Assembly: GCA_002787175.1 (NCBI GenBank)
Contig: PCWC01000033.1
Span: 1 to 13,503, forward strand
DNA length: 13,503 bases
Source: Parcubacteria group bacterium CG11_big_fil_rev_8_21_14_0_20_39_22
Lineage (GTDB): Bacteria; Patescibacteriota; Minisyncoccia; Phycocordibacterales; GCA-002787175
Direction of reading: 5' to 3'
Of this stretch, positions 1 to 6,470 are shown in pieces; the first letter of the stretch is position 1; each line of letters opens with the position of its first letter. Made by a program: the position numbers and the translations under genes. The notes beneath the pieces were generated by a model, which was not told where the DNA came from, made no database searches, and was given only the letters and a program-made list of their open reading frames with translations.

Positions 1-52
1 CAATTCGGCTGAATGTTCCGCGCCGTTCGGATTTTTTTAATGATTTTGCCAT
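1..52 (-). CDS. Unidentified protein, N-terminal 17 codons only
   Basis: An ATG at 52..50 opens a frame that runs off the left edge without a stop. The visible residues start MAKSLKKSERRGTF and are strongly basic, as in the N-terminus of a nucleic-acid-binding protein or the cytoplasmic tail of a membrane protein. A TAATAT box at 59..64 lies six bases before the ATG and there is no Shine-Dalgarno, which matches the leaderless pattern of several genes here. Seventeen codons are too few to name a family. The start is credible because of the promoter spacing and because the upstream spacer is repeat-rich non-coding DNA. Confidence 0.45.
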   Translation of the reverse strand, partial: MAKSLKKSERRGTFSRI

Positions 53-99
53 ATCTCTATATTACTAGAGATGTTGCAATTATTTCTTGAACTCGGGGA

Positions 100-152
100 T
101 AGGTTTTAGCTTTTAGGTGTTAGGTGATAGGAAGATAATAGCTTTTAGTAGA
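100..152 (+). repeat. TAG-type heptad array
   Basis: Five contiguous 7-base units occupy 100..134, each beginning TAG (for example TAGGTTT and TAGCTTT). After a 4-base break two more units follow at 139..152. The consensus is TAG(G/C)T(T/G)T. The same kind of array recurs after rnr, smc and rnc and in the pilin leader. Here it lies in the spacer 53..391, which otherwise holds AATTTT-type repeats and no ORF I can support. Confidence 0.8.
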
Positions 153-156
153 AGAC

Positions 157-328
157 AATTTTTAATTTTGTAATTTTTGAATTTTTGTAAATAATGTTTC
201 AATTTACAATTTTTAAACAGGATAAACTTGGATAAGTGACTCTAAGAGAAAAGGATATATGAGTGTCTTTGTTTGGAAATTCGGGAATTAAAAATTTTTT
301 GAAAATTGAGAATTGAAAATTGTAAATT
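157..328. repeat. AT-rich heptad repeats (AATTTT/GAAAATT type)
   Basis: Units such as AATTTTT and AATTTTG follow each other at 157..170, and two more units lie at 201..214. Four exact contiguous 7-base units occupy 301..328 (GAAAATT and variants), in the opposite orientation. The stretch between is AT-rich without recognisable genes. The period of seven matches the other arrays although the word differs. A similar patch is at 9857..9885. Confidence 0.65.
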
Positions 329-391
329 ATTTTCCTGTATTGCAGGTTCTATGCTAAATACTACATAATTGATTGGGTACCGTTATAACAA

Positions 392-420
392 AAGCTACAG
401 TGGTCAGACCACTGTAGCTT
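392..420 (-). terminator. Rho-independent terminator of rpsP
   Basis: A perfect 13-bp inverted repeat (AAGCTACAGTGGT and its complement) with a 3-base loop lies 21 bases beyond the rpsP stop. On the minus strand it is followed by TTTTGTTAT, the expected T-rich tract. Confidence 0.85.
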
Positions 421-441
421 ATTATTGAGATTTTAATCGAC

Positions 442-924
442 TTATGACGCCTGTTCTTCTTTTTTAGATTCGTCTTCCGACTTTGGTTCCTCCTTTGGCT
501 CTTCTTTTTCGGCTTCCGGTTCTGCTTCTTCCTTACTTTGAGATTCTTCTGGATTGACTTCACTGTTTTCCTCTTTAGATTCTGCTTCTGGAGAAGGTGC
601 CGCTTGCTCCTCGGGTTTTTCTTCCCCTTCTTTTGCGATAGGGCTTTTCTTAGGTAATACGTTTATTTTCTTTCCTGAAATCAGCTTCCTACTTATAAGC
701 AAGTTGTGCATTGTGTCGGTTGCCTTCGCTCCCACTGAAAGCCAGTGTTTTACGCGATCGCCATCTATTTCGGTCTTCTTGCCCACAGGATCATGGAAAC
801 CAAGCACCTCAAGAACTCTACCGCTCTTGGTACTATTTTTAGAATCGGTAAGAACAACACGAAAACTTGGGATGTTGCGCCGACCTACACGTTGTAATCT
901 TATCTTTAACATAGACGCCATCAT
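442..924 (-). CDS. rpsP: 30S ribosomal protein S16 with long acidic C-terminal tail
   Basis: Small-subunit ribosomal protein S16, which binds 16S rRNA early in 30S assembly. The S16 core covers residues 5 to about 91: the MLKIRLQRVG start, a conserved R-x-x-x-P-x-F-R-V-V segment and the PVGKKTEIDGDRVKHWLSVG region. Residues 92 to 160 are an added low-complexity tail rich in Glu, Ser, Pro and Lys. Bacterial S16 is usually 80 to 90 aa, so the tail nearly doubles the protein. There are three possible starts. AAGGTG lies 4 bases before the first ATG (924) and 7 before the second (921); homology alone would favour the ATG at 912. A promoter at 957..985 and a terminator at 392..420 suggest a monocistronic transcript. 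Family assignment is firm; the tail's role is unknown. Confidence 0.95.
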   Translation of the reverse strand: MMASMLKIRLQRVGRRNIPSFRVVLTDSKNSTKSGRVLEVLGFHDPVGKKTEIDGDRVKHWLSVGAKATDTMHNLLISRKLISGKKINVLPKKSPIAKEGEEKPEEQAAPSPEAESKEENSEVNPEESQSKEEAEPEAEKEEPKEEPKSEDESKKEEQAS

Positions 925-935
925 AACACACCTTA

Positions 936-964
936 TTTACTGCCGCAAGCAATCGTAGTATAGT
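936..964 (+). promoter_or_regulatory. Promoter of rnr, probably leaderless
   Basis: TTTACT (936..941), a 17-base spacer and TATAGT (959..964) stand nine bases before the rnr ATG. There is no Shine-Dalgarno in between, so transcription probably begins at or within a few bases of the start codon. The -10 overlaps the one used by rpsP on the other strand. Confidence 0.6.
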
Positions 965-985
965 TCTATCTATATGAGTAAACAA
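957..985 (-). promoter_or_regulatory. Promoter of rpsP
   Basis: On the minus strand TTGTTT (980..985), a 17-base spacer and TATACT (957..962) resemble a sigma-70 type promoter. Transcription would start near 950, leaving a leader of about 25 bases that carries the AAGGTG ribosome site. Its -10 box overlaps the -10 box of the divergent rnr promoter. Confidence 0.6.
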
Positions 986-2962
986 AAACAAGAAGGCCAT
1001 AGGAGTGCCCCAAAAGACAGTACCTATAACGGAATTATAACTATTACAAAGTCAGGTATAGGTTACATTACTCCCGATGAACCCATAAAAGGTCTGGAAT
1101 ACGATATAGAGATAAGTTCAAATGATTTGGAAACAGCCCTAAACAAAGACAGAGTCTCTTTTTCGATATTGGCAGGACCGGACAGAAGAAACAAAAATGC
1201 AAAAGGAAAAGTAATTGAAATTCTTGAACGATCGAAGACTCAATTTGTAGGAACACTGATAAAGAAAGAGGGTTCTTATTTCCTAATGCCTGATGATCAT
1301 AAGATGTATGCCCCTATTGAAATAACAGACGGTAAAGAGGACCTAAAAGAAAATTACAAAGCTCTTGTAGCCATATCTAACTGGGAAAAAGGAGAGTCGC
1401 CCGAAGGTAAACTGATTGAGCAAATCGGTCCTAAAGGCGACCATAATACCGAGATGAATTCTATAGTATTAGAAAGAGGATTCCTAACCTCCTTTCCAAA
1501 GGAAGTCGAGAGAGAAGCGGAAGAAATAGGAAAAAGATCTATACCGATACCAGAAGAAGAAATCGCCAAAAGAAAAGATTTTAGAAAAGCAACAACATTT
1601 ACCATCGATCCAAAAACTGCGAAAGACTTTGATGATGCACTCTCTGTTGAGATGTTAGGAGAAAACTTGGTACGCGTAGGAATTCATATAGCAGATGTAT
1701 CTCACTATGTCAGAGAAGGAAGCTCTCTTGATAAAGAAGCGAAAAACAGATCGTTTTCGGTTTACTTAGTTGATCGTACAATACCAATGTTACCTGAAAT
1801 ACTTTCAAACGAACTTTGTAGCTTGAAGCCAGGAGAAGACCGTCTGGCATTTTCGGCAGTTTTTGAGATGGATTTAAATACCGCAAATGTCAAAAGTCGG
1901 TGGTTTGGTAAAACTGTTATTCATTCTAACAAACGCTTCACATACGAAGATGCCCAGGAGATTATCGATCGAAACGAAGGACAACATTTTGAAGAGCTAA
2001 ATTTGTTAAAGTTGCTTGCACGCAAGCTAAGAGAAGAAAAGAAATCATTTGGAGCTATAGATTTTGAGACTGAAGAGTTTGAATTTGAATTAGACGAAAA
2101 TGGCACCCCAGTGAGTATTTCCAAAAAGGAAAGGATGGAAACACATAAACTTGTTGAGGAATTTATGCTTCTTGCAAACAGAGAAGTTGCAGAATTTTTC
2201 TATACCCAGTATCAGAAATCTGGCAATATCGAATCAGCTCCACCATTCCTCTATCGAATTCACGACATACCAGATGAACAAAAAATAGAAGAGCTTGGTA
2301 TATTTGTAAGAGCACTCGGACACGAACTTCCCATTTCTCCAAAAGGTGGAGTGACTGGAAAAGATTTGCAAGCGTTATTTGCTCAGATTGAAGGCAAAGC
2401 CAACGAATCGCTTATAAAGACAGCGGCTATACGTTCGATGTCCAAAGCGATTTATTCCACCGAAAACATAGGTCATTTCGGACTCGCTTTTGAGTACTAC
2501 ACTCATTTTACTTCCCCAATACGACGCTACCCAGACCTTATCGTACATCGATTTCTTTTTGCTTGTCTTTCGAATGAGAAACTTCCGAAGAAGTCGTTTC
2601 AAGAGTTGCAACGTGTAGCAAGAAACGCATCTGATAGAGAAGTTGCCGCTATGACAGCCGAGCGTGATTCCAAAAAATTAAAGCAAGTACAGTATATGAG
2701 CAATATGGTTGGCAAAGAATTTGACGGAACGATATCAGGAGTTACAAAATGGGGCATATATATTGCCGAAGAAGAAACTGGTTCTGAGGGAATGGTCAGA
2801 CTAAGTAATCTTGGTGGCGACTACTACAAACTCGGCGAAAAAAACTACGCTATAGTGGGAGAACGTACTGGAAAAAGATATTCCCTTGGCGACAAGGTTC
2901 GATTTAAAGTCACATCTGCTAATCCAGAGGAGAGGATTTTGGATTACAAAATAGTGGAATAG
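974..2962 (+). CDS. rnr: Ribonuclease R (RNB-family 3'-5' exoribonuclease)
   Basis: Processive 3'-to-5' exoribonuclease of the RNase II/R family, acting in mRNA decay and structured-RNA turnover. Order of parts: OB/cold-shock region (about 18-150), catalytic RNB domain (about 200-530), S1 domain (about 575-660). The catalytic motif IDPKTAKDFDDA supplies D212, D218, D220 and D221, matching the D-x5-D-x-DD pattern of the family. The RNB signature HFTSPIRRYPDL is intact, and the S1 domain begins near GKEFDGTISGVTKWG. At 662 aa it is shorter than E. coli RNase R (about 810 aa) and lacks the N-terminal helix-turn-helix and the Lys-rich C-terminal tail. RNase II is the alternative name, but the domain order and sequence favour RNase R. 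The stop codon is the first TAG of a heptad array. Confidence 0.95.
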   Translation: MSKQKQEGHRSAPKDSTYNGIITITKSGIGYITPDEPIKGLEYDIEISSNDLETALNKDRVSFSILAGPDRRNKNAKGKVIEILERSKTQFVGTLIKKEGSYFLMPDDHKMYAPIEITDGKEDLKENYKALVAISNWEKGESPEGKLIEQIGPKGDHNTEMNSIVLERGFLTSFPKEVEREAEEIGKRSIPIPEEEIAKRKDFRKATTFTIDPKTAKDFDDALSVEMLGENLVRVGIHIADVSHYVREGSSLDKEAKNRSFSVYLVDRTIPMLPEILSNELCSLKPGEDRLAFSAVFEMDLNTANVKSRWFGKTVIHSNKRFTYEDAQEIIDRNEGQHFEELNLLKLLARKLREEKKSFGAIDFETEEFEFELDENGTPVSISKKERMETHKLVEEFMLLANREVAEFFYTQYQKSGNIESAPPFLYRIHDIPDEQKIEELGIFVRALGHELPISPKGGVTGKDLQALFAQIEGKANESLIKTAAIRSMSKAIYSTENIGHFGLAFEYYTHFTSPIRRYPDLIVHRFLFACLSNEKLPKKSFQELQRVARNASDREVAAMTAERDSKKLKQVQYMSNMVGKEFDGTISGVTKWGIYIAEEETGSEGMVRLSNLGGDYYKLGEKNYAIVGERTGKRYSLGDKVRFKVTSANPEERILDYKIVE

Positions 2963-3043
2963 CTGTTAGGTTTTAGCTTTTAGGTGTTAGGAGGGAAAGA
3001 TGGGGGAATAGCTGTTAGGTTTTAGGTGTTAACTTTTAAGAGA
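2960..3043 (+). repeat. Two TAG-type heptad arrays after rnr
   Basis: Two runs of five exact 7-base units lie at 2960..2994 and 3009..3043, separated by 14 bases. Units include TAGCTGT, TAGGTTT and TAGGTGT; the last two units of the second run begin TAA. The rnr stop codon (2960..2962) is the first TAG of the first unit. Because seven is not a multiple of three, stops occur in all three frames within 21 bases. Confidence 0.85.
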
Positions 3044-3053
3044 GAAGAGGGGC

Positions 3054-3100
3054 AGGAATAAAAGCGGATTTTGCCTCCGGCAAAATCCGCTTTTATTCCT
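3054..3100. terminator. Bidirectional hairpin terminator between rnr and smc
   Basis: A perfect 22-bp inverted repeat (arms 3054..3075 and 3079..3100) with a 3-base loop TCC. Each strand has a GC-containing upper stem and a distal CTTTTATT, so it can terminate transcription arriving from rnr (plus) and from smc (minus). It is flanked on both sides by heptad arrays in inverted orientation. Confidence 0.8.
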
Positions 3101-3117
3101 AAATCCACCTTCTTTTT

Positions 3118-3152
3118 ATCCCTAAAAGCTGACACCTAACAGCTACCACCTA
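3118..3152 (-). repeat. TAG-type heptad array after smc
   Basis: Five exact 7-base units on the minus strand; the first (3146..3152) contains the smc stop TAG. Units include TAGGTGG and TAGCTGT; one unit starts CAG instead of TAG. It pairs as an imperfect inverted repeat with 2960..2984 (23 of 25 positions) on the other side of the hairpin. Confidence 0.85.
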
Positions 3153-5444
3153 TTTAGCCACTTCCACCGCCTTATCAAAAGCAATCGACAATAATTTTGA
3201 TAAACCACTTCTATCCATAGTAACGCCATATATTATACCAGCGCGCGACATTGTTTCTCGATTGTGGGTTATGACTATAAGCTGAGAGTACTTGCTTAGA
3301 TTTTCAATCATATCAGCATACTTCTTTGAATTGGCTTCGTCGAGAGCAGCATCGGTTTCATCGAGTATCAAAAAAGGTGGTGGTTTGACCTGCGACATCG
3401 CAAAAAGAAGAGCGATCGAAGTAAGAGCTCTTTCTCCACCGGATAGCATCATAAGACCCTTAGTATTTTTGCGGGGCAAAGAGACTTTTATATCGATTCC
3501 AATTTTTGCTTCCTCCTCCTCTTCAATCTGAGGTTCTTCATCGTCCAAGACAATCCCTTCAGTCTCAATCTTCCTTCTGCGAGATTCCTCTTTTATAACA
3601 ACAAGCGATGCTTGACCACCACCAAACATAAGAGAAAATAAATTCTGAAATTCTTTGTTTATCTTGCTCAACCCCGCTTTAAATTCACTATCAATCCTAA
3701 CCTCAAGCTCGCCAATAAGGTTTTTCAAAGACTCAGCTGAGGAGCGCAAATCGATTAATTCTTTTTCCAAGAATTCATCTCTCTCTGTCGTTTCCTTATA
3801 TTCCTTCATTATCTCTTCACTTCCAGAAAGTCCGGAATCTTCAAGTTTTATCTTTATTTTCTCGATAGATTTTTCTCTTTCTTTTTGTATGGCTCGATCT
3901 TCACTCATTACATCCTCAAAAGACAGCGTACCGCCGTTTTGAGTCGACAACTTACCCTCTTCATATCTGACTATTTCTCTACCAATAAGAACACTCCCCT
4001 CTTTAAGTTCGTTATCAAATGCCTCCTTTGCCATTTTTATCGAATCTTCTTCATATGATAGGTCTTTGAGTAAGGAACGGACATCGTTTTGCTCGGACAT
4101 AATCGAAAATATTGCCCTCTCTGCATCGCGACTTGAATCTTTTTCAGTTTCTATATCACTGCGTAACCGGTTATAAGATGCAACCAGCTCATTTTCTTCT
4201 CCTTTTATTTCAGATAACTCCTTTATAAAATTTTCACCCTGTTCTTCCAGTCTCTTGATTTCTTCTTTATGTTCTGACACGACCGATCCTTGTTCACCAC
4301 CTGTTTCACTATATTTTTTAAGAAAAGTATCAAAAATACCTTTAACTTCGACAATTGACTGTCTGAAGGCTTCGACAGAATCTTTTATAAGAGCGTCCTC
4401 AACACTTCGGCGAAAAGAGGTTATCAAAGACTGAACTTGTGACAATGGAACCGATTGATTGCCTTCCCTTTCCTCCCGTTCCTTTTGTTTCTGCACAAAT
4501 CTCTTAAGTCCCGATATTTCACCCTCAATAAGACCCTGCTTCCTCGACAATTCGTCTTTTCGAGACCTTATTTCTGAAAGTTTTCTTTCGAGAGAGATGA
4601 GTTCATCACTTTTATCGTCTTTTGATTTTGCTGATTCAAGTATTGTTTTTGCTTCTGTAAGTTTTCTTTCAAGCTCAGAATACCTGCTTGCCGGACCTTT
4701 TTTAGCTTCTTCCACTCTTTTCGAAGCTTCCTTTATATAAATCGATTCACGGTAAAGATATTCTTCATACAAAGTAGACAGCTCCCTTTTCATTTCTTGG
4801 GATTTTTCTATTTTTTCAACTTGTTTTTTTAGGAACCGAATATGGGGAGATATTTCACGTCTTAGAGATTCGACTTTTTCAATATTTCCTTCAGTCTTTG
4901 CGAGTTTTCTCTCGCTTTCCGCCCTTTTGTATTGATAGATCTTGAGTCCAAGCGCATCTTCTATTATCGTTCGTCTATCTTTTATCGAAGAAGAAAGTAT
5001 CTTGTCGGCTTCTCCTTGTGAAATTATGTGATGACCGGAAGCGCCGATGTTTGCCTGAGATAGTAGCTCCCAAACATCTCTAAGACGGACCTGAGAACCG
5101 TTTATTTTGTATTCACTGCTACCGTCCCTATAAACAGCTCTTTCTACCAAAACCTCATCGAAATCAAGATCAAAAAGTCTTTTGGCATTGTCGAACACAA
5201 GTTTTACCGAGGCTCGATTTGCACGTCCATCGCTACTGCCACCATTGTAGATAAGATCTTCGGTCTTTTTACTACGCAAACTTTTCATCGACTGCTCACC
5301 CAGAACAAAACGCATAGCTTCACTTATGTTTGACTTGCCGGATCCGTTTGGTCCGACAACAGCAGCCACGGGCGTATTAAATTCAAGCTCGGTCTTTTTA
5401 CCGAACGATTTAAAACCGATAAGCTCAAGTGATTTTAGATACAT
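3150..5444 (-). CDS. smc: Short SMC-type chromosome segregation ATPase without a canonical hinge
   Basis: ABC-type ATPase of the SMC family, expected to act in chromosome organisation. The start used is the ATG at 5444, giving 764 aa beginning MYLKSLELIGFKSF as in other SMC proteins; a seven-codon upstream extension would swallow the -10 box. Walker A GPNGSGKSN is at 31-39, the ISQGEADKIL segment at 141-150, LSGGE at 667-671, Walker B FLILDE at 691-696 with D695 and E696, and an H-loop at ITHN. Coiled-coil-like stretches cover about 170-330 and 390-600. Canonical bacterial SMC is about 1,150-1,200 aa with a folded hinge of roughly 150 aa; here only about 45 residues (335-380) of helical-looking sequence separate the two arms. 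RecN and SbcC were considered, but both head lobes read as SMC. It follows rnc, as in many bacteria. Confidence 0.9.
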   Translation of the reverse strand: MYLKSLELIGFKSFGKKTELEFNTPVAAVVGPNGSGKSNISEAMRFVLGEQSMKSLRSKKTEDLIYNGGSSDGRANRASVKLVFDNAKRLFDLDFDEVLVERAVYRDGSSEYKINGSQVRLRDVWELLSQANIGASGHHIISQGEADKILSSSIKDRRTIIEDALGLKIYQYKRAESERKLAKTEGNIEKVESLRREISPHIRFLKKQVEKIEKSQEMKRELSTLYEEYLYRESIYIKEASKRVEEAKKGPASRYSELERKLTEAKTILESAKSKDDKSDELISLERKLSEIRSRKDELSRKQGLIEGEISGLKRFVQKQKEREEREGNQSVPLSQVQSLITSFRRSVEDALIKDSVEAFRQSIVEVKGIFDTFLKKYSETGGEQGSVVSEHKEEIKRLEEQGENFIKELSEIKGEENELVASYNRLRSDIETEKDSSRDAERAIFSIMSEQNDVRSLLKDLSYEEDSIKMAKEAFDNELKEGSVLIGREIVRYEEGKLSTQNGGTLSFEDVMSEDRAIQKEREKSIEKIKIKLEDSGLSGSEEIMKEYKETTERDEFLEKELIDLRSSAESLKNLIGELEVRIDSEFKAGLSKINKEFQNLFSLMFGGGQASLVVIKEESRRRKIETEGIVLDDEEPQIEEEEEAKIGIDIKVSLPRKNTKGLMMLSGGERALTSIALLFAMSQVKPPPFLILDETDAALDEANSKKYADMIENLSKYSQLIVITHNRETMSRAGIIYGVTMDRSGLSKLLSIAFDKAVEVAK

Positions 5445-5451
5445 AGATATA

Positions 5452-5479
5452 AGTATAACTAACAACCGACAACTGACAA
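5452..5479 (-). promoter_or_regulatory. Promoter of smc, probably leaderless
   Basis: TTGTCA (5474..5479), a 16-base spacer and TATACT (5452..5457) end seven bases before the smc ATG, with no Shine-Dalgarno. Both hexamers lie inside or at the end of the heptad array 5453..5487, so the promoter appears to be built from the repeat. Confidence 0.65.
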
Positions 5480-5487
5480 CCTACAAC
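5453..5487 (-). repeat. GTTGT-type heptad array upstream of smc
   Basis: Five contiguous 7-base units on the minus strand: four of the form GTTGTNN (for example GTTGTAG and GTTGTCA) and a final GTTATAC that provides most of the smc -10 box. The gene-free stretch 5445..5780 holds this array, two hairpins, two further arrays and no ORF I can support. Confidence 0.8.
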
Positions 5488-5513
5488 TTGTAGCATTGAT
5501 TCGAAGATACAGG

Positions 5514-5544
5514 GAGCCCAAATTTGCTTTGCAAATTCGGGCTC
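5514..5544 (-). other. 14-bp hairpin in the rnc-smc spacer
   Basis: Arms 5514..5527 (GAGCCCAAATTTGC) and 5531..5544 are complementary with a 3-base loop. The single imperfection is an A-C mismatch on the plus strand but a G-U pair in minus-strand RNA, so the minus-strand transcript would fold fully. No T-tract follows, so an mRNA-stabilising or processing role is as likely as termination. Confidence 0.6.
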
Positions 5545-5629
5545 TGTTATGTTTTCAGATATTTACCCACAGTCTGACTACTTAAATTTCTTTACCGTAC
5601 TACATGCTTCATTTTTTCCATAACAGTTA

Positions 5630-5657
5630 ACCTAACCGATAACTTACAATCGACAAC
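5630..5657 (-). repeat. GTTNNNN heptad array
   Basis: Four contiguous 7-base units on the minus strand, including GTTGTCG, ATTGTAA and GTTATCG. It sits 20 bases left of the 5678..5720 hairpin, mirroring the array 21 bases to its right. Confidence 0.65.
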
Positions 5658-5677
5658 TTTAGACAGGTTCAAGATCC

Positions 5678-5720
5678 AGGCAGTCTGACTATCTCCGCCA
5701 CGGAGGTAGTCAGACTGCCT
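5678..5720. other. 43-base near-perfect hairpin downstream of rnc
   Basis: Arms 5678..5691 and 5707..5720 are a perfect 14-bp inverted repeat (AGGCAGTCTGACTA). Inside, CTCCG and CGGAG extend the stem past one T-G pair to 20 bp around a 3-base loop (CCA). The minus-strand RNA has one C-A mismatch instead of the wobble. The word CAGTCTGACTA also occurs alone at 5570..5580. A terminator for rnc is possible but there is no T-tract on either side. Confidence 0.7.
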
Positions 5721-5741
5721 TCAACCCTCTATTCCTCCTTT

Positions 5742-5776
5742 CTTCCTAACACCTAAAACCTACCAACTAACACCTA
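5742..5776 (-). repeat. TAG-type heptad array after rnc
   Basis: Five exact 7-base units on the minus strand (for example TAGGTGT and TAGTTGG) start four bases after the rnc TGA stop and end with TAGGAAG, the same final unit as the array at 100..134. Confidence 0.85.
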
Positions 5777-5780
5777 TTCC

Positions 5781-6470
5781 TCATTCCCACCCCTTCACCT
5801 TCAGTCCTTCGGCGGCGGCTTGTTGCTCAGCTTCTTGCTTGGATTTACCTTCTCCGTCTGCAATCTTTTCTTCACCTATAAAAACTCCGGCAACAAATTT
5901 TTTATCATGATCGGGACCACTTTCTTCCATAACTTTGTAACTTGGAGTTATGCTCGTAAACTCCTGTGCCTTTTCTTGAAAATGACTTTTGGCATCGAGC
6001 CAGGTACGTTCTGATATTACCTTTTCGGTTTTTTCAAACAGGACAGAGCCGATAAATTTTTCCGCACCATCATAACCTTGATCTAAATATATCGCACCTA
6101 TTACAGCTTCGACTGTATTTGCAAGAATGTACTGTCTTGCCCTACCTGTATCCTTCGCTTCACCACGAGATAGGAGTAGAAAATCGTTTAACGAAAGCTC
6201 TTCTGCTATACCCGCCAAAGTTTCGGTACGAACGAGTGCCGCTCTATATGAGGTAAGTTCCCCTTCCTGTTTGTCGGGATATTTTGTATAAAGATAAGAA
6301 GTAATTATAAGTTCCAAGACAGCATCACCTAAAAATTCAAGCCTTTCATTATGCTCCATTTTCAGATTTCTATGCTCATTTAAATAAGACCTGTGCGTAA
6401 AAGCTCTTTTTAGCAGGTCTTTATTTTTAAATTCTATGTCGATTTTACTTTCGAATTCTTCTAAATCCAT
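5781..6470 (-). CDS. rnc: Ribonuclease III
   Basis: Double-strand-specific endoribonuclease for rRNA and mRNA processing, 229 aa, close to the usual length. The RNase III domain (about 5-150) carries the signature NERLEFLGDAVL at 41-52 with E42, E45 and D49. The second catalytic motif is ILANTVEAVIGAIYLD, with E121 present and N118 where E. coli has D114. A dsRNA-binding domain fills about 158-227 and ends in the GKSKQEAEQQAAAEGL helix. The ATG overlaps the stop of the upstream nusB fusion gene in a TAATG, so translation is probably coupled and no separate promoter is evident. rnc followed by smc is a conserved bacterial order. Gene identity is firm; the effect of N118 is uncertain because Asn at this site also occurs in other bacteria. 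Confidence 0.95.
   Translation of the reverse strand: MDLEEFESKIDIEFKNKDLLKRAFTHRSYLNEHRNLKMEHNERLEFLGDAVLELIITSYLYTKYPDKQEGELTSYRAALVRTETLAGIAEELSLNDFLLLSRGEAKDTGRARQYILANTVEAVIGAIYLDQGYDGAEKFIGSVLFEKTEKVISERTWLDAKSHFQEKAQEFTSITPSYKVMEESGPDHDKKFVAGVFIGEEKIADGEGKSKQEAEQQAAAEGLKVKGWE

Noticed and set aside
100..152. Telomere-like or CRISPR repeats
   Set aside because: TTTAGG-like heptads recall plant telomere repeats and the arrays are regularly spaced, but they lie internally between bacterial genes, have no spacers, and the units are only 7 bases.
554..958. Plus-strand 134-codon frame opposite rpsP
   Set aside because: It is antisense to the S16 tail and core, Ser/Phe-rich as expected for the complement of Glu/Lys codons, with no ribosome site.
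5445..5465. Seven-codon N-terminal extension of smc from an ATG at 5465
   Set aside because: It would place the -10 box inside the gene, and the family sequence begins at the ATG at 5444.
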